The translations under genes and the position numbers were made by a program. Positions 1 to 9,333 of a stretch of 64,000 nucleotides of DNA are shown here, piece after piece (positions within the stretch are counted from its first letter, which is position 1; every line of letters starts with the position of its first letter). The notes under the pieces were generated by a model. That model searched no databases. It was not told the DNA's origin and saw only the letters and a list, made by a program, of their open reading frames with translations. Location: positions 1-64,000 of the forward strand of contig QCKE01000004.1 in the NCBI GenBank assembly GCA_003215555.1. Direction: 5' to 3'. The stretch comes from Prochlorococcus sp. AG-409-K04. Its GTDB lineage: Bacteria > Cyanobacteriota > Cyanobacteriia > PCC-6307 > Cyanobiaceae.

Positions 1-1120
1 AACTGCCACTATTGTATTCATTAGGCTGAAGCTGTTTGGATCTAGAACGTTTAACCAAATCAGCCCATTGACGTGAAAGTTGAAATAAGTCAGTGCTATT
101 AGCATTCTGAAGTACAGGAGTAATAAGACCTCCTTCTTCCATGGCAACAGCCACAGCTACATTCACTTGAGTTGGATAAACCATACCCTCACTACTGAAA
201 GCAGCATTTATCTGAGGATGTCGAGCAAGAGTATTCCCAACTGCTTTAGCTAAAATGGCTGTCATTGTAACGCCATTAGGTTTTACTTGTTTATAAAAAG
301 CATCCAATTTATCTGTAATGATTGAATAACCAACTCTAAAACAAGGTACTGACAAGCTTGACTCCATATTCCTATTGACAGCCTGTTGTAAGGTATTAAA
401 TGCTATTGTCTGACCAGGATCTCCAAAGCTATTCCCTGATGGAACTTCTTCCATCTTCTGACTTTTTGAAGAAGAATTTATATCAGATGAATAAGTCGAT
501 GAACTTGGCAATGATACAGGAGCATTGCTTTCGGCAATCCAAGGTATCGTAATTGGCTGCCCTTGGGCCATCTGAACATCCTCAGCTTGAATCCTTCCAT
601 GAGGACCACTTCCAAGAACAGTTGCCAAGTCAACACCAAGTTGTGTAGCAAGTTTTTTAGCTCTAGGAGTAGCAACAACTCTTCCATCTCTTTTAATGCT
701 TGGCAAAGGGGTAGAGGGCTGTGGTATAGATTTCTGGGTGGCAACTGTTTCTGCACCTGGCTTTTGAGTCGGAGATGGAGAGGATGAAGCTTTTACCTCA
801 GATGATTGAGATGTTTCTTCTGAAGAAGAAACATTAGTCTTTATGGGGTTATTGGCCTGTACTGAAGAAATTTCGTCTTCATTTTCTACTATCAATCCAA
901 TTGTTTCTCCAACTGGAACTGTGCTACCAGAAGGCATTAAGACTGCAGCTAAAAATCCTTCTTGAAAAGATTCAACGTCCATATCAGCCTTGTCAGATTC
1001 AACCACAAGTACTGACTCCCCTCGCGCTACTTTATCTCCTGGCTTCTTAAGCCATTCCACAATCTTTCCCTCAGTCATAGTTGAACTAAGAGCTGGCATA
1101 AAAATGTCGTGGCTTGCCAA
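1..1120 (-). CDS. pdhC: Pyruvate dehydrogenase E2 (dihydrolipoamide acetyltransferase), 3' end cut by window
   Basis: E2 component of pyruvate dehydrogenase, which transfers the acetyl group from lipoyl-lysine to CoA. The reading frame runs off the left edge, so the C-terminal catalytic end is missing. The N-terminal lipoyl domain (about residues 1-80) contains the lipoylation motif ESDKADMDVE, the lysine being near residue 43. An acidic/serine-rich linker follows, then a short E3/E1-binding domain with RVVATPRAKKLA, then the start of the acetyltransferase domain. The start is TTG at 1120, preceded by AGGGAG; the next upstream in-frame codon block ends in a stop, so no earlier start exists. 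lipB, which makes the required lipoyl group, lies about 2.6 kb upstream on the same strand. Confidence 0.95.
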   Translation of the reverse strand, partial: MASHDIFMPALSSTMTEGKIVEWLKKPGDKVARGESVLVVESDKADMDVESFQEGFLAAVLMPSGSTVPVGETIGLIVENEDEISSVQANNPIKTNVSSSEETSQSSEVKASSSPSPTQKPGAETVATQKSIPQPSTPLPSIKRDGRVVATPRAKKLATQLGVDLATVLGSGPHGRIQAEDVQMAQGQPITIPWIAESNAPVSLPSSSTYSSDINSSSKSQKMEEVPSGNSFGDPGQTIAFNTLQQAVNRNMESSLSVPCFRVGYSIITDKLDAFYKQVKPNGVTMTAILAKAVGNTLARHPQINAAFSSEGMVYPTQVNVAVAVAMEEGGLITPVLQNANSTDLFQLSRQWADLVKRSRSKQLQPNEYNSGS

Positions 1121-1183
1121 TACCGTCTCCCTAAAGTCTTACCCCAATCTTAAAGACCTTTGGTAAAAGATACAAAAACGAAT

Positions 1184-1627
1184 TCAGTCTTGATTAATAG
1201 ATTCAACAACGCCATCTCTTACAACAAGAGAGATCTGCATTTTTTTTACTAAATTATCCCCAACTTTAATGTCACAAAAACTCTCAAGTTGTCCTTGATC
1301 CACAATTTGCTCCATCTCAAATTCTCTTACCTGCGATTGCTGTTGCAACAAATTCCTCTTTTGTTCTTCTATCTCTGATCTTTTTTCAGCAACTTGTTGC
1401 TGAACTTGTGCAACTTGCTCCTGAACTCTTGGATCCAAAGGATTAGCACTTTGTGTCCTTAATCCATCTACAATTTGTTGTCCTTCTTTTTCTAATTGAG
1501 CTAATTGCTCATCACTCGAAGAAATCGCAGAACTTATTTCTTTTTCAGCTTCTTCTTTCCAAAATGGAGTTACAACTGCTCGGATAGCAATAGATCGTTT
1601 AATTGAAACAGAACTTACTTCAGACAT
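1184..1627 (-). CDS. YlqD-family protein
   Basis: 147-residue protein matching the YlqD family known from cyanobacteria and Bacillus, whose function is unknown. It has a short N-terminal beta-type segment (SIKRSIAIRAVVTPFWKEE), a long glutamine/glutamate-rich stretch (about residues 28-105) with strong coiled-coil character, and a C-terminal segment DIKVGDNLVKKMQISLVVRDG that looks like a small beta fold. There is no signal peptide or membrane segment, so it should be cytoplasmic. It sits between the acyl-CoA synthetase gene and pdhC on the same strand, 64 bases from the former and 63 from the latter, and may be cotranscribed. The family assignment is from memory of the sequence pattern. Confidence 0.8.
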   Translation of the reverse strand: MSEVSSVSIKRSIAIRAVVTPFWKEEAEKEISSAISSSDEQLAQLEKEGQQIVDGLRTQSANPLDPRVQEQVAQVQQQVAEKRSEIEEQKRNLLQQQSQVREFEMEQIVDQGQLESFCDIKVGDNLVKKMQISLVVRDGVVESINQD

Positions 1628-1691
1628 GTAAAAAAAGTATCAATGTAAGGTTCTCAAGCAAATCGCAAAAGGTCAACCAAATCCATCGAAT

Positions 1692-3689
1692 TTAAGCAAT
1701 TTTTCGACCAAAGATTTCATCTATTGCATCATTATCACGTTGCACAATCAAATCGCGTCTTTGCTTAAGAGTCTGGGTTAATAATCCATTATCTATTGAA
1801 AAAGGCTTTACAATTGCAACTCCAAGCAATCTTTCATTTGTTCGAGAGCCTTTTCGATTAGCAAGCAATTGATTGAATTCTTTTTTGAGAAGCATTCTTA
1901 ATTTACTATTTCCGAAATAATTAAAAGAATCTACATTTCCCAAAAAACCTCTTTGCGCAGCCCAAAGCAAAACATTTTCTTCATTAGGTACTAATAAAGC
2001 CCCCAATTGCCTTTCATCTTGACCCACTATCATTAATTGATTCACTAATGGGCTAGCCAAAAGAGATTCTTCCAAGGGTCCTGGCTCTATATTTTCTCCA
2101 CTAGTTAAAACAATTGTATCTTTAGCTCTACCAGTAAGAACGATAGAGCCATCTTCTAGCAACATGCCCAAGTCACCAGTATCAAACCAACCATTTTCAT
2201 CTAGCACTTTCTTTGTCGCATTCGGTTTTCTCAAATAACCTCTCATAACCTGAGGTCCTCTTACTAAAACCCTGCCTTTTTCAGAAAATCTCAAAGGCAA
2301 GCCATTTTCCGGATCAACAATTTTGAACTCTGTTTCTGGCAAAGGAAGACCGGAACTACCACGGATATTCCTCCAAGGTCTTCTACAACTAACAACAGGA
2401 CTAGTCTCGGTAAGGCCATATCCAACCAACAATTCAATTCCCACAGACTCAAAAAATTCATCAACATGAGGAGCTATTGCACCTCCTCCATTAATGGGAA
2501 AACGTAATTTCCCGCCTGAAAGTTGACTAAGGACTTTTGGCCACAAAATTAATACTGCTAAAAAGTGCAGTGGCCAGCGATAGAGCACCTCTAAGAAAGC
2601 TACTAATCTCCCCATTTTGTTGACCTTGATCAATAAAAGATCTCGAGATTTCCTTACAGATGCCTTATACAAGCGACTATTATTAAGCGCAAGTTTCAAG
2701 ACCCTTTGTCGAGAGCTTGGCATTTTGCTTAATGCATCATCAAAACCCGTTTTAATTGCTTCCCAAAGTCTTGGGACAGTAGCCATAACAACAGGTTTAA
2801 CTATCTGCAGGTCTTGCTTGAGGTGTTTGATCGTGGTATAAGTCTGAGAACAAGCACAAGAAAAAAAATAATACTCAGCACTTCTTTCATAAGAATGCCA
2901 AATTGGCAAGATGCTCAACAATCTATTGCCAGGATCTGGGCTTGCAATACAAGACAAGGATCTAATTTGATGCAGCAAATTTTTATGCGTTAGAGGAACT
3001 CCCTTAGGCTTTCCAGTTGTCCCGGAAGTATAAAGAACAGTTGCAATGGCATTCTCTGATAATTGGACATCAATATCTCGAGAAGAATGGATAAGTTTTT
3101 TTTTATTGCCTATATCAATAAATTGATCCCAGCCAAGTAAATCGTCTGTAAGAGTCTCATCTTCAATTTGTAAAACAAATTTAAATTTATTTTTGTACTC
3201 TTCACCTAAATCAAGATCTTTCCATAATTGAGCAGATTGAACAATCAGACCCGTAGCACGAGAATCATGCAAAATATACCTAAGTTCTTCAACAGGGGCC
3301 GAGCTACCTCGAACTGCATTACAAGCTCCTATTCTCATGAGGCCTTGATCTAAAATCAACCATCTCGGACTATTTTCGGAAAACAATGCGACCACATCAT
3401 CTTTAGCAACTCCTAACTCATAAAAAGCTCTTGCTGCTGTAGAAATTTTGTCAGAAAGTTCTTTATAGTTATATCTCTGAGGGGGAGTGCAATGGGGGGC
3501 GTCAACAGCCAAAATTTCTCCATGGTTGTTTTTGAGCCATGACCAAATTTGATCCACCCGATCAATTTTTTGAACAAAACGATGAGATGCTAAAGCTTTT
3601 TTCTCAGCCTTAGTAGGAGCCCAAGTAGCCTCCGCAAAAGTTGAATTTCTTCTCGAATTCGAACCTTTGACTCTTCTAAAAAATGCCAA
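1692..3689 (-). CDS. aas: AMP-binding long-chain acyl-CoA/acyl-ACP synthetase
   Basis: 665-residue adenylate-forming enzyme that activates free fatty acids; cyanobacterial members act as acyl-ACP synthetases that recycle fatty acids released from membranes. The P-loop-like AMP motif YTSGTTGKPKGVPLTH lies near residue 218. The later motifs are VGYGLTETSPV, GWFDTGDLG and the hinge-region GRAKDTIVLTSGENIEP. A hydrophobic segment in the middle (around VLYRWPLHFLAVLILWP) is typical of the membrane-associated bacterial members. Length is as expected for the family. It lies downstream of lipB in the same direction. The symbol is by analogy to cyanobacterial Aas; whether ACP or CoA is the acceptor cannot be read from the sequence. 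Confidence 0.9.
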   Translation of the reverse strand: MAFFRRVKGSNSRRNSTFAEATWAPTKAEKKALASHRFVQKIDRVDQIWSWLKNNHGEILAVDAPHCTPPQRYNYKELSDKISTAARAFYELGVAKDDVVALFSENSPRWLILDQGLMRIGACNAVRGSSAPVEELRYILHDSRATGLIVQSAQLWKDLDLGEEYKNKFKFVLQIEDETLTDDLLGWDQFIDIGNKKKLIHSSRDIDVQLSENAIATVLYTSGTTGKPKGVPLTHKNLLHQIRSLSCIASPDPGNRLLSILPIWHSYERSAEYYFFSCACSQTYTTIKHLKQDLQIVKPVVMATVPRLWEAIKTGFDDALSKMPSSRQRVLKLALNNSRLYKASVRKSRDLLLIKVNKMGRLVAFLEVLYRWPLHFLAVLILWPKVLSQLSGGKLRFPINGGGAIAPHVDEFFESVGIELLVGYGLTETSPVVSCRRPWRNIRGSSGLPLPETEFKIVDPENGLPLRFSEKGRVLVRGPQVMRGYLRKPNATKKVLDENGWFDTGDLGMLLEDGSIVLTGRAKDTIVLTSGENIEPGPLEESLLASPLVNQLMIVGQDERQLGALLVPNEENVLLWAAQRGFLGNVDSFNYFGNSKLRMLLKKEFNQLLANRKGSRTNERLLGVAIVKPFSIDNGLLTQTLKQRRDLIVQRDNDAIDEIFGRKIA

Positions 3690-3771
3690 GCTTTAACTCC
3701 AAAGCTACAAAAAAATGAGGAAAAGGTTCATTCCCTATATTTAATTTGTATCTATTTAAAAGTCTTTTTAA

Positions 3772-4446
3772 CTAGGTCCATAACAATCCGAAATGCTTAT
3801 TCAAGCTTTTTTTCATCAAAGACCGAACCTGCATCATTGTTATATTCGGCAACCATTTGCTAAGTCTACCTGTTGGATATCCGTGAAGTCCACATGGGAC
3901 TATTTTTTGGAACCCAGTTAAATCACAATTAACATTAAGAGACATACCATGTTGCGTAATCCATCTTTTACACCCCACACCAATAGACCCAACTTTTTCT
4001 CCCTGGCACCAAACACCTGTCATGCCTTCCAATCGATAACCATTCAAACCCAATTCATCTAATACATCTATTAACACGTTTTCCAGCTTTCTTAGATACC
4101 AATGCAAATCTGTCTTATACCTGTGAAGATCTAAAACCAGATAAATGACTAACTGCCCTGGCAAATGATGCGTAACTTCTCCACCACGATCAATACGATA
4201 TAAATTAAATTTTGAATCATTAAGATCAAAACGCAAGTTTTTTTCACTCGCCCCCCTGCCTAGGGTGTAACAATATTGATGCTCAAGCATCCAAACTGCC
4301 TGAAATGAGAAGGGATCTTCTATTAATTTATATTGCCAAGTTTTTTGCCAATCCCATGACTCTGGGAAGTCGATTAATTCAGATGGTTGAAAAAGAACCG
4401 TAGAGGAGCCATCTTCTGTTAAATAATTTATAGCTAAATTATCCAT
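3772..4446 (-). CDS. lipB: Octanoyltransferase LipB
   Basis: Transfers the octanoyl chain from octanoyl-ACP to lipoyl domains, the first step of lipoate assembly on E2 and GcvH proteins. The 224-residue protein has the family signatures RGGEVTHHLPGQLVIY, the KVGSIGVGCKRWITQHGMSLNV block with the conserved lysine, and IVPCGLHG containing the catalytic cysteine. Length and motif order are normal. It is divergent from lrtA, with only 25 bases between the two ATG starts, so both promoters must overlap the neighbouring coding ends. It is the first gene of the minus-strand run lipB-aas-ylqD-pdhC, which puts lipoylation next to its E2 substrate. Confidence 0.95.
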   Translation of the reverse strand: MDNLAINYLTEDGSSTVLFQPSELIDFPESWDWQKTWQYKLIEDPFSFQAVWMLEHQYCYTLGRGASEKNLRFDLNDSKFNLYRIDRGGEVTHHLPGQLVIYLVLDLHRYKTDLHWYLRKLENVLIDVLDELGLNGYRLEGMTGVWCQGEKVGSIGVGCKRWITQHGMSLNVNCDLTGFQKIVPCGLHGYPTGRLSKWLPNITMMQVRSLMKKSLNKHFGLLWT

Positions 4447-4471
4447 AACTTCCAGACATGGAGAAGAAAAA

Positions 4472-5059
4472 ATGAAATTGCTGATTCATGGGCGAAATCT
4501 TGAATTAACTCCAGCATTACGTGAATACACAAAATCAAAACTAGAAAAGGCGATTCATCACTTTGACGAACTCGTTAAAGAAGCTGATGTTCACCTATCA
4601 GTAGCAAAAAACCCAAGAGTACCCCAACAAACTGCTGAAGTAACCGTTTTTGCTAATGGAACTATTATTCGAGCACAGGAACGAAGTCAAAATCTTTATG
4701 CAAGCATTGATCTAGTAGCAAACAAACTATGCAGACAATTAAGAAGGTATAAAGAACGTCATAGTAATCATCATCATAGTCATGGCCATAGCGCCTCATT
4801 AACACCTGCAACCGAAGAAGTAGTAGAAGACAAATCTATAGAAGGGTCTCTTTTATCAGGAAAAACACCTCAACTTCCAAGTCCTGGAATAAGAAGAAAA
4901 TATTTCCACATGCCCCCCATGAGTATTGAAGAGGCTAGGCATCAGCTAGACCTTATAGACCATGATTTCTATGTATTTAAAGACGAAAAAAATGGTGAAT
5001 TACAAGTTATTTATAGAAGGAATCATGGAGGTTATGGCGTAATTCAAGCCAAAAACTAA
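4472..5059 (+). CDS. hpf: Long-form ribosome hibernation promoting factor (LrtA/HPF)
   Basis: 195-residue ribosome hibernation factor that dimerizes 70S ribosomes in stress or darkness. The N-terminal S30AE/YfiA domain (residues 1-100, MKLLIHGRNLELTPALREY, DLVANKLCRQLRRYKERH) is followed by a histidine-rich linker and a C-terminal domain (from about 140: MSIEEARHQLDLIDHDFYVFKDEKNGELQVIYRR) that marks the long form. In cyanobacteria this gene was first named lrtA, a light-repressed transcript. Its stop overlaps the deoC start by one base (TAATG), so translation is probably coupled. The stretch HSNHHHSHGHS in the linker might bind metal, but that is only a guess. Confidence 0.95.
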   Translation: MKLLIHGRNLELTPALREYTKSKLEKAIHHFDELVKEADVHLSVAKNPRVPQQTAEVTVFANGTIIRAQERSQNLYASIDLVANKLCRQLRRYKERHSNHHHSHGHSASLTPATEEVVEDKSIEGSLLSGKTPQLPSPGIRRKYFHMPPMSIEEARHQLDLIDHDFYVFKDEKNGELQVIYRRNHGGYGVIQAKN

Positions 5060-5754
5060 TGCCATACAAATCAGTGCCTAGTGAATTAAATAATATTGCT
5101 TCTTTTATTCACGAATCCGCACTAGACCCTCACGTTAATTTTAATTATTTAAGGCAAATATGTGAGGCATGTAATCATTTTAACTTTGATGGCCTATGCA
5201 CAAATTTAATTAGGATTGAATCCGCAAGACAATTTCTTGGCAAAAATAAAACAACAAAACTAATTGCAGTTATAGCTTTTCCATTTGGTGATATCCCATA
5301 CAATATGAAAAGATCTCAAGCTGAATGGGCTGCTGAGCATGGAGCTGATGAATTAGATATAGTTCCAAATTTTCTTCACCTTCACGAAAACAAAATAGAA
5401 GAGTTTGCGGAGGAAATAGCGGGGATTATTTCTATTGGGCTTCCTTCGAGAATAATCTTAGATACTATGAAAATTCACAAAGAGAAGCTTGCTCTCTCAA
5501 TAGACGCAGCAATAGATGCTGGTGCTATAGGTATACAAACAGGGAATGGATTTGGTCCTCCTATTAATAGCTTACATTTGAAAGAATTAGCCTCTTTAGT
5601 AAAAAATCGTTGTTCGATAAAAGCTGCAGGAGGTATTAAAAAACTTGATCAAGTTTTAGGACTCATAAAGGCAGGAGCCTCTTCCATTGGGACATCAGTT
5701 GGTTCAGATATAGCTCAAGATTTCAAACTTTTTATGAAAAATAATGAGTATTGA
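5059..5754 (+). CDS. deoC: Deoxyribose-phosphate aldolase
   Basis: Class I aldolase cleaving 2-deoxyribose-5-phosphate to acetaldehyde and glyceraldehyde-3-phosphate, in deoxynucleoside catabolism. The 231-residue sequence has the TIM-barrel motifs LIAVIAFPFGD, ELDIVPNF, RIILDTMK, GAIGIQTGNGFG and the Schiff-base region IKAAGGIKKLDQVLGLIKAGASSIGTS, with the catalytic lysine in IKAAGGI. The ATG overlaps the hpf stop by one base and its 3' end overlaps recO by 11 bases, giving a tight hpf-deoC-recO unit. In the last barrel strands the family's usual GTSTG is GTSVG. Confidence 0.93.
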   Translation: MPYKSVPSELNNIASFIHESALDPHVNFNYLRQICEACNHFNFDGLCTNLIRIESARQFLGKNKTTKLIAVIAFPFGDIPYNMKRSQAEWAAEHGADELDIVPNFLHLHENKIEEFAEEIAGIISIGLPSRIILDTMKIHKEKLALSIDAAIDAGAIGIQTGNGFGPPINSLHLKELASLVKNRCSIKAAGGIKKLDQVLGLIKAGASSIGTSVGSDIAQDFKLFMKNNEY

Positions 5755-6532
5755 AAAAAGAGTAAAAGGTTTGGCTTTAAAAGTCGGCCCTTTAGGCGAA
5801 AATGATCGCCTTTTAACGTTATTAACTTTTGAAGAAGGTATCTTACGCATAGCTGTCCCAGGTGCAAGGCGTCCGAAAAGTCGCCTAGCAGCGACATCTG
5901 CATTAACTTTTCTCGAATTACATATAGGAGGCAAAAGCAAACTCCTTAAAGCTAGACATATCAAAATTCTTGAAAGTTTTAGCAAATTTGGTGAAAAGCT
6001 GGAAACTCTCGCTACAGCACAGTCATTAACTGAACTATCTATGCTACTAGTGAGTTCCAATGATCCACAACCAGAAATACTAGAAGCAATATTGATTCAT
6101 TTTAAACGTCTTCAGCACGCTCAGAACTCATCTCTAGTTGTATTAGCAAATTGCGTACAAGCACATGTTCATTTATTAGCACTAGGCGGGTATGGGTTAC
6201 CTGTTCAAACATGTTGCCGCAGCAGAGAACCACTCATACCTCCTATTGGAAACTGGGATTGGTCTTGTGGCTTTATAAAAAATGAGGGTTTTGCTATCGA
6301 AGAAACAGCTAATTCTGACATCCTATTAAATGCCTCTGAGTTAGCACTCCTACAACGTTTACTTAGTCCTTCCCTTCCCTTAAATAAAGAAGGAAAAATC
6401 CTAGGTCCATTAGATGTCTGGTTAAAGTTTTTAACCTTATTGGAACTTTGGATAGAAACTCATTTAAATCGAAACATCAAATCTTTTGAAATGCTCAAGA
6501 AGTCATTAATATCAATTGAAAATGTTTTTTAG
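5744..6532 (+). CDS. recO: DNA repair protein RecO
   Basis: RecFOR-pathway mediator that anneals single strands and loads RecA. The 262-residue protein has the N-terminal OB-fold (residues 1-80: RVKGLALKVGPLGENDRLLTLLTFEEGILRIAVPGARRPKSRL) and a helical C-terminal region. A zinc finger would be expected around residues 155-185; only CC in VQTCCRSREPL and a single C in WSCGF are visible, so the four-cysteine finger is incomplete, as in many cyanobacterial RecO proteins. The start overlaps the deoC end by 11 bases, indicating translational coupling. Confidence 0.92.
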   Translation: MSIEKRVKGLALKVGPLGENDRLLTLLTFEEGILRIAVPGARRPKSRLAATSALTFLELHIGGKSKLLKARHIKILESFSKFGEKLETLATAQSLTELSMLLVSSNDPQPEILEAILIHFKRLQHAQNSSLVVLANCVQAHVHLLALGGYGLPVQTCCRSREPLIPPIGNWDWSCGFIKNEGFAIEETANSDILLNASELALLQRLLSPSLPLNKEGKILGPLDVWLKFLTLLELWIETHLNRNIKSFEMLKKSLISIENVF

Positions 6533-6598
6533 AGATTCAACTCTTAGAAAAATCTCTTAAACACCTGCTAACTTTCTAGAAGCAAACAAAAGTTTTAG

Positions 6599-7759
6599 GT
6601 GGTACATATAGCGTGGCTTGGCAAAAAATCACCATTTTGCGGAAATGTAAGCTACGGCTTAACAACCACACAAGCTTTAAAAGAACAAGGGCATCAAATA
6701 AATTTTATTCACTTTGACAATCCAACCGATTCTGATCCTTCGCAAACATCTTTGTTAGCAAATGATCCAGATGTCAGTCTTCCTTATTTAATAAAATCTC
6801 AAGTTTATACAATTCCTTCTCCAAGAGCACAAAGAGAACTAAGAGAATCACTAGACAGACTCAAGCCCGATATTGTTCATGCCAGTCTTACTCTTTCTCC
6901 CCTGGACTTCAGATTACCTGACTTATGCCAACAAATTGATGTTCCTCTAGTAGCAACATTTCACCCACCTTTTGACTCTAAAATAAGAACACTTGCTGCA
7001 AGTACTCAACAACTCACTTATCAACTTTATGCACCATCGCTCTCTCGCTTTGAAAAAGTCATAGTTTTTTCAGAAAAACAAGCTGAAGTACTTATCAAAT
7101 TGGGAGTCAAAGAAAATCGTATTGCAATCATTCCAAATGGCATTGACCCGGAATTATGGTCTCCGAAAACAAAGCAACCACTAAATGATATTCAACTTAA
7201 AGTTCGAAAAAAACTTGGAGAAAAAAGAACATTTTTATATATGGGGAGAATAGCCGCAGAAAAAAACGTAGAAGCGCTTCTAAGAGCTTGGCAATCAATA
7301 AACACAACAGGATGTCAACTAGTAATTGTAGGCGATGGACCTCTTAGACCAACATTAGAAAACAACTTTTTATCAACAGAAGATTCTCCAATTCTATGGT
7401 GGGGATATGAATCTAACCTGGAAACAAAAGTTGCTCTTCTTCAAGCTACAGAAGTTTTTATCCTTCCAAGTTTAGTAGAAGGATTATCGTTGGCATTGCT
7501 CGAGGCAATGTCAACAGGGACAGCATGTATTGCTACGGATGCAGGTGCTGATGGAGAAGTACTTAAAGCAGGTGCTGGCATTGTTATGAGCACAGAAAAT
7601 GTTACTTCTCAATTAAAAACTCTATTACCCGTTCTCAAAGAGCATCCACTTTTAATTTCAGAACTAGGCAATAATGCTCGATCGAGAATAATCGAAAAAT
7701 ATACACTTAAAGAAAATATAAATACACTCAAAGACCTCTATCAAAAAATTCTTAAATAA
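6599..7759 (+). CDS. Glycosyltransferase family 4 (GT-B), SqdX-like
   Basis: 386-residue GT-B glycosyltransferase starting at GTG. The N-terminal Rossmann domain carries a glycine-rich acceptor loop (GNVSYGLTTTQAL) and HASLTLSPLDF. The C-terminal nucleotide-sugar domain has FLYMGRIAAEKNVEALLRAW, LVIVGDGPLRP and the retaining GT4 motif EGLSLALLEAMSTGTACIATDAGA with the paired glutamates. It resembles SqdX-type sulfoquinovosyltransferases and related diacylglycerol or sugar-phosphate glycosyltransferases, but the acceptor cannot be told. It follows recO by 66 bases in the same direction and converges on proC, its stop lying two bases from the proC stop. Confidence 0.85.
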   Translation: MVHIAWLGKKSPFCGNVSYGLTTTQALKEQGHQINFIHFDNPTDSDPSQTSLLANDPDVSLPYLIKSQVYTIPSPRAQRELRESLDRLKPDIVHASLTLSPLDFRLPDLCQQIDVPLVATFHPPFDSKIRTLAASTQQLTYQLYAPSLSRFEKVIVFSEKQAEVLIKLGVKENRIAIIPNGIDPELWSPKTKQPLNDIQLKVRKKLGEKRTFLYMGRIAAEKNVEALLRAWQSINTTGCQLVIVGDGPLRPTLENNFLSTEDSPILWWGYESNLETKVALLQATEVFILPSLVEGLSLALLEAMSTGTACIATDAGADGEVLKAGAGIVMSTENVTSQLKTLLPVLKEHPLLISELGNNARSRIIEKYTLKENINTLKDLYQKILK

Positions 7760-7761
7760 TT

Positions 7762-8595
7762 CTAATTTTCTGACAACTCTCTACTTTTCTTAGCAGCAAG
7801 AACAACAGCTTCAATCAAAGCAGAGCGAACTCCTTGCTCCTCCAAGTGGCGAAGGGCTCTAATAGTAGTCCCAGCTGGAGAAGCAACCATATCTTTGAGT
7901 TCTCCAGGATGCAAGTCTTTTTGCTTGAGCAATAGTGATGTTCCTTCAAGAGTTAAATTTGTTAATTTAGTTGCCAAGTTTCGGGGCAAGCCAACTGCCA
8001 CAGCCCCATCAGCCAAAGACTCTGCAATCAAGGCCAAATAAGCAGGGCCCGATGATGTTAAGGCAAGGAAAGCATCTAATTGATCTTCAGGCAATTGAAA
8101 TACTTCACTTGTTGGATTGAAAATTCTTTCTACTAAAAGTTTCTGTTCTATTGAAATTCCATCTCCCCATGCAAGACCAGTCAAGCCTGCCCCAACGATT
8201 GCTGGAGCATTAGGAACAGCACGCACACATACATGTGAAGGGAATAAAATCTGCAATTTTGCCAACTTCACTCCAGCCAAAACCGAAATCAATAAAGGTT
8301 TTTCATCCTGCGAAAACGTTCTGTCTGATGATATTTTCTCAGTGATCTGATGCAAATTTTGTGGCTTAATCGCCAACAATTTCACAGGTGAGTCCCAAGC
8401 ATTATTTGCTTTGAGATCATTAGAATGTACTACTGAAAGTTCAGCAGGAAATTGATTGACTACTCTATCTATGCTCTTTGGCTGTCCTACAATACCTAAA
8501 ACTTCTTCTGGCTTATATTGATTTTGTTCAAATAGGCTATGAAGAATAAGCTGAGCCATTCTCCCCAGCCCAATTACACTAAGTGAATAAGACAC
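7762..8595 (-). CDS. proC: Pyrroline-5-carboxylate reductase
   Basis: Last step of proline synthesis, reducing pyrroline-5-carboxylate with NAD(P)H. The 277-residue protein has an N-terminal nucleotide-binding fold (SLSVIGLGRMAQ), the central CVRAVPNAPAIVGAGLTGL, and the C-terminal dimerization helices with ALTSSGPAYLALIAESLADGAVAVGLPR and KDMVASPAGTTIRALRHLEEQGVRSALIEAV, the family signature. The start is GTG and follows the sepF stop directly with no gap, so the two genes are translationally coupled. The order pipX-pipY-sepF-proC is a familiar cyanobacterial arrangement. Confidence 0.96.
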   Translation of the reverse strand: MSYSLSVIGLGRMAQLILHSLFEQNQYKPEEVLGIVGQPKSIDRVVNQFPAELSVVHSNDLKANNAWDSPVKLLAIKPQNLHQITEKISSDRTFSQDEKPLLISVLAGVKLAKLQILFPSHVCVRAVPNAPAIVGAGLTGLAWGDGISIEQKLLVERIFNPTSEVFQLPEDQLDAFLALTSSGPAYLALIAESLADGAVAVGLPRNLATKLTNLTLEGTSLLLKQKDLHPGELKDMVASPAGTTIRALRHLEEQGVRSALIEAVVLAAKKSRELSEN

Positions 8596-9177
8596 CTAAA
8601 CGGATACAGCAGCAGAGGGAATAGAATTTCCCCATGCGGGTTCTGGAGAAATTGACTTTTCACTAACATTATTTTCAGATTCTTTGGACATCACGCTGGA
8701 AGGCGAAGGTTCTTCCTGAAATGAATTTGTCACAGTTACACAATTTGGAGTAAAAAGAAAAATACTTTCGCCCACTCTTTCTTGATTACCGTCAATTGCA
8801 AAAGTACCTCCCGCAACAAAATCCACTGCCCTTTGAGCTTGGTCAGGATCCATCATTGTCAAATTCAAAATAACAGTCTTTCTTTCCCTTAAAGCTTGAA
8901 TAGCCTTTGGCATTTCATCAAAGCTTCTAGGCTCCATCAAACTCACTTCTGCAGTAGCTGTGGAAATGCCTGGCATACCAATAACATTAGAAGGTGAACG
9001 TCTATTGCTAAAAGGATTAGCATTAGACAGAGATGATGCTAATCCACTTGCATAATTTCTACTTACATCATTCTGCGCTTCAAAGCCATCTCCTGATTCA
9101 TAATCAAGTTCGTCAAAATCTCCATCTAAATAATCATCACCAGCAACGACAGCTTTAAGGCGTGAAATAAGCGACAC
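8596..9177 (-). CDS. sepF: Cell division protein SepF
   Basis: FtsZ-associated protein (Ycf/Cdv2 type in cyanobacteria) that bundles and anchors FtsZ at the septum. The 193-residue protein begins with an amphipathic helix ([15 protein letters not shown]) fitting membrane anchoring, then an acidic, low-complexity linker, then the SepF core (about residues 75-150: [48 protein letters not shown]). A serine/glutamate-rich tail follows. The start codon is GTG. A 156-base gap separates it from pipY upstream, long enough for its own promoter; downstream it abuts proC. Confidence 0.94.
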   Translation of the reverse strand: MSLISRLKAVVAGDDYLDGDFDELDYESGDGFEAQNDVSRNYASGLASSLSNANPFSNRRSPSNVIGMPGISTATAEVSLMEPRSFDEMPKAIQALRERKTVILNLTMMDPDQAQRAVDFVAGGTFAIDGNQERVGESIFLFTPNCVTVTNSFQEEPSPSSVMSKESENNVSEKSISPEPAWGNSIPSAAVSV

Positions 9178-9333
9178 CTGTTGAATCCTCTCTGAATAAA
9201 TTTAAAATACTTCGGAAAAACCGAATGTAAGGGGATTAACCCTAAAAAAAGAGTAAATACATCCTTATGTACCTAAATAGCGTCATTTAAAAGCAGGGGC
9301 AAGCTTTTCAATTGCTTTTCTTGATATCTCTGC

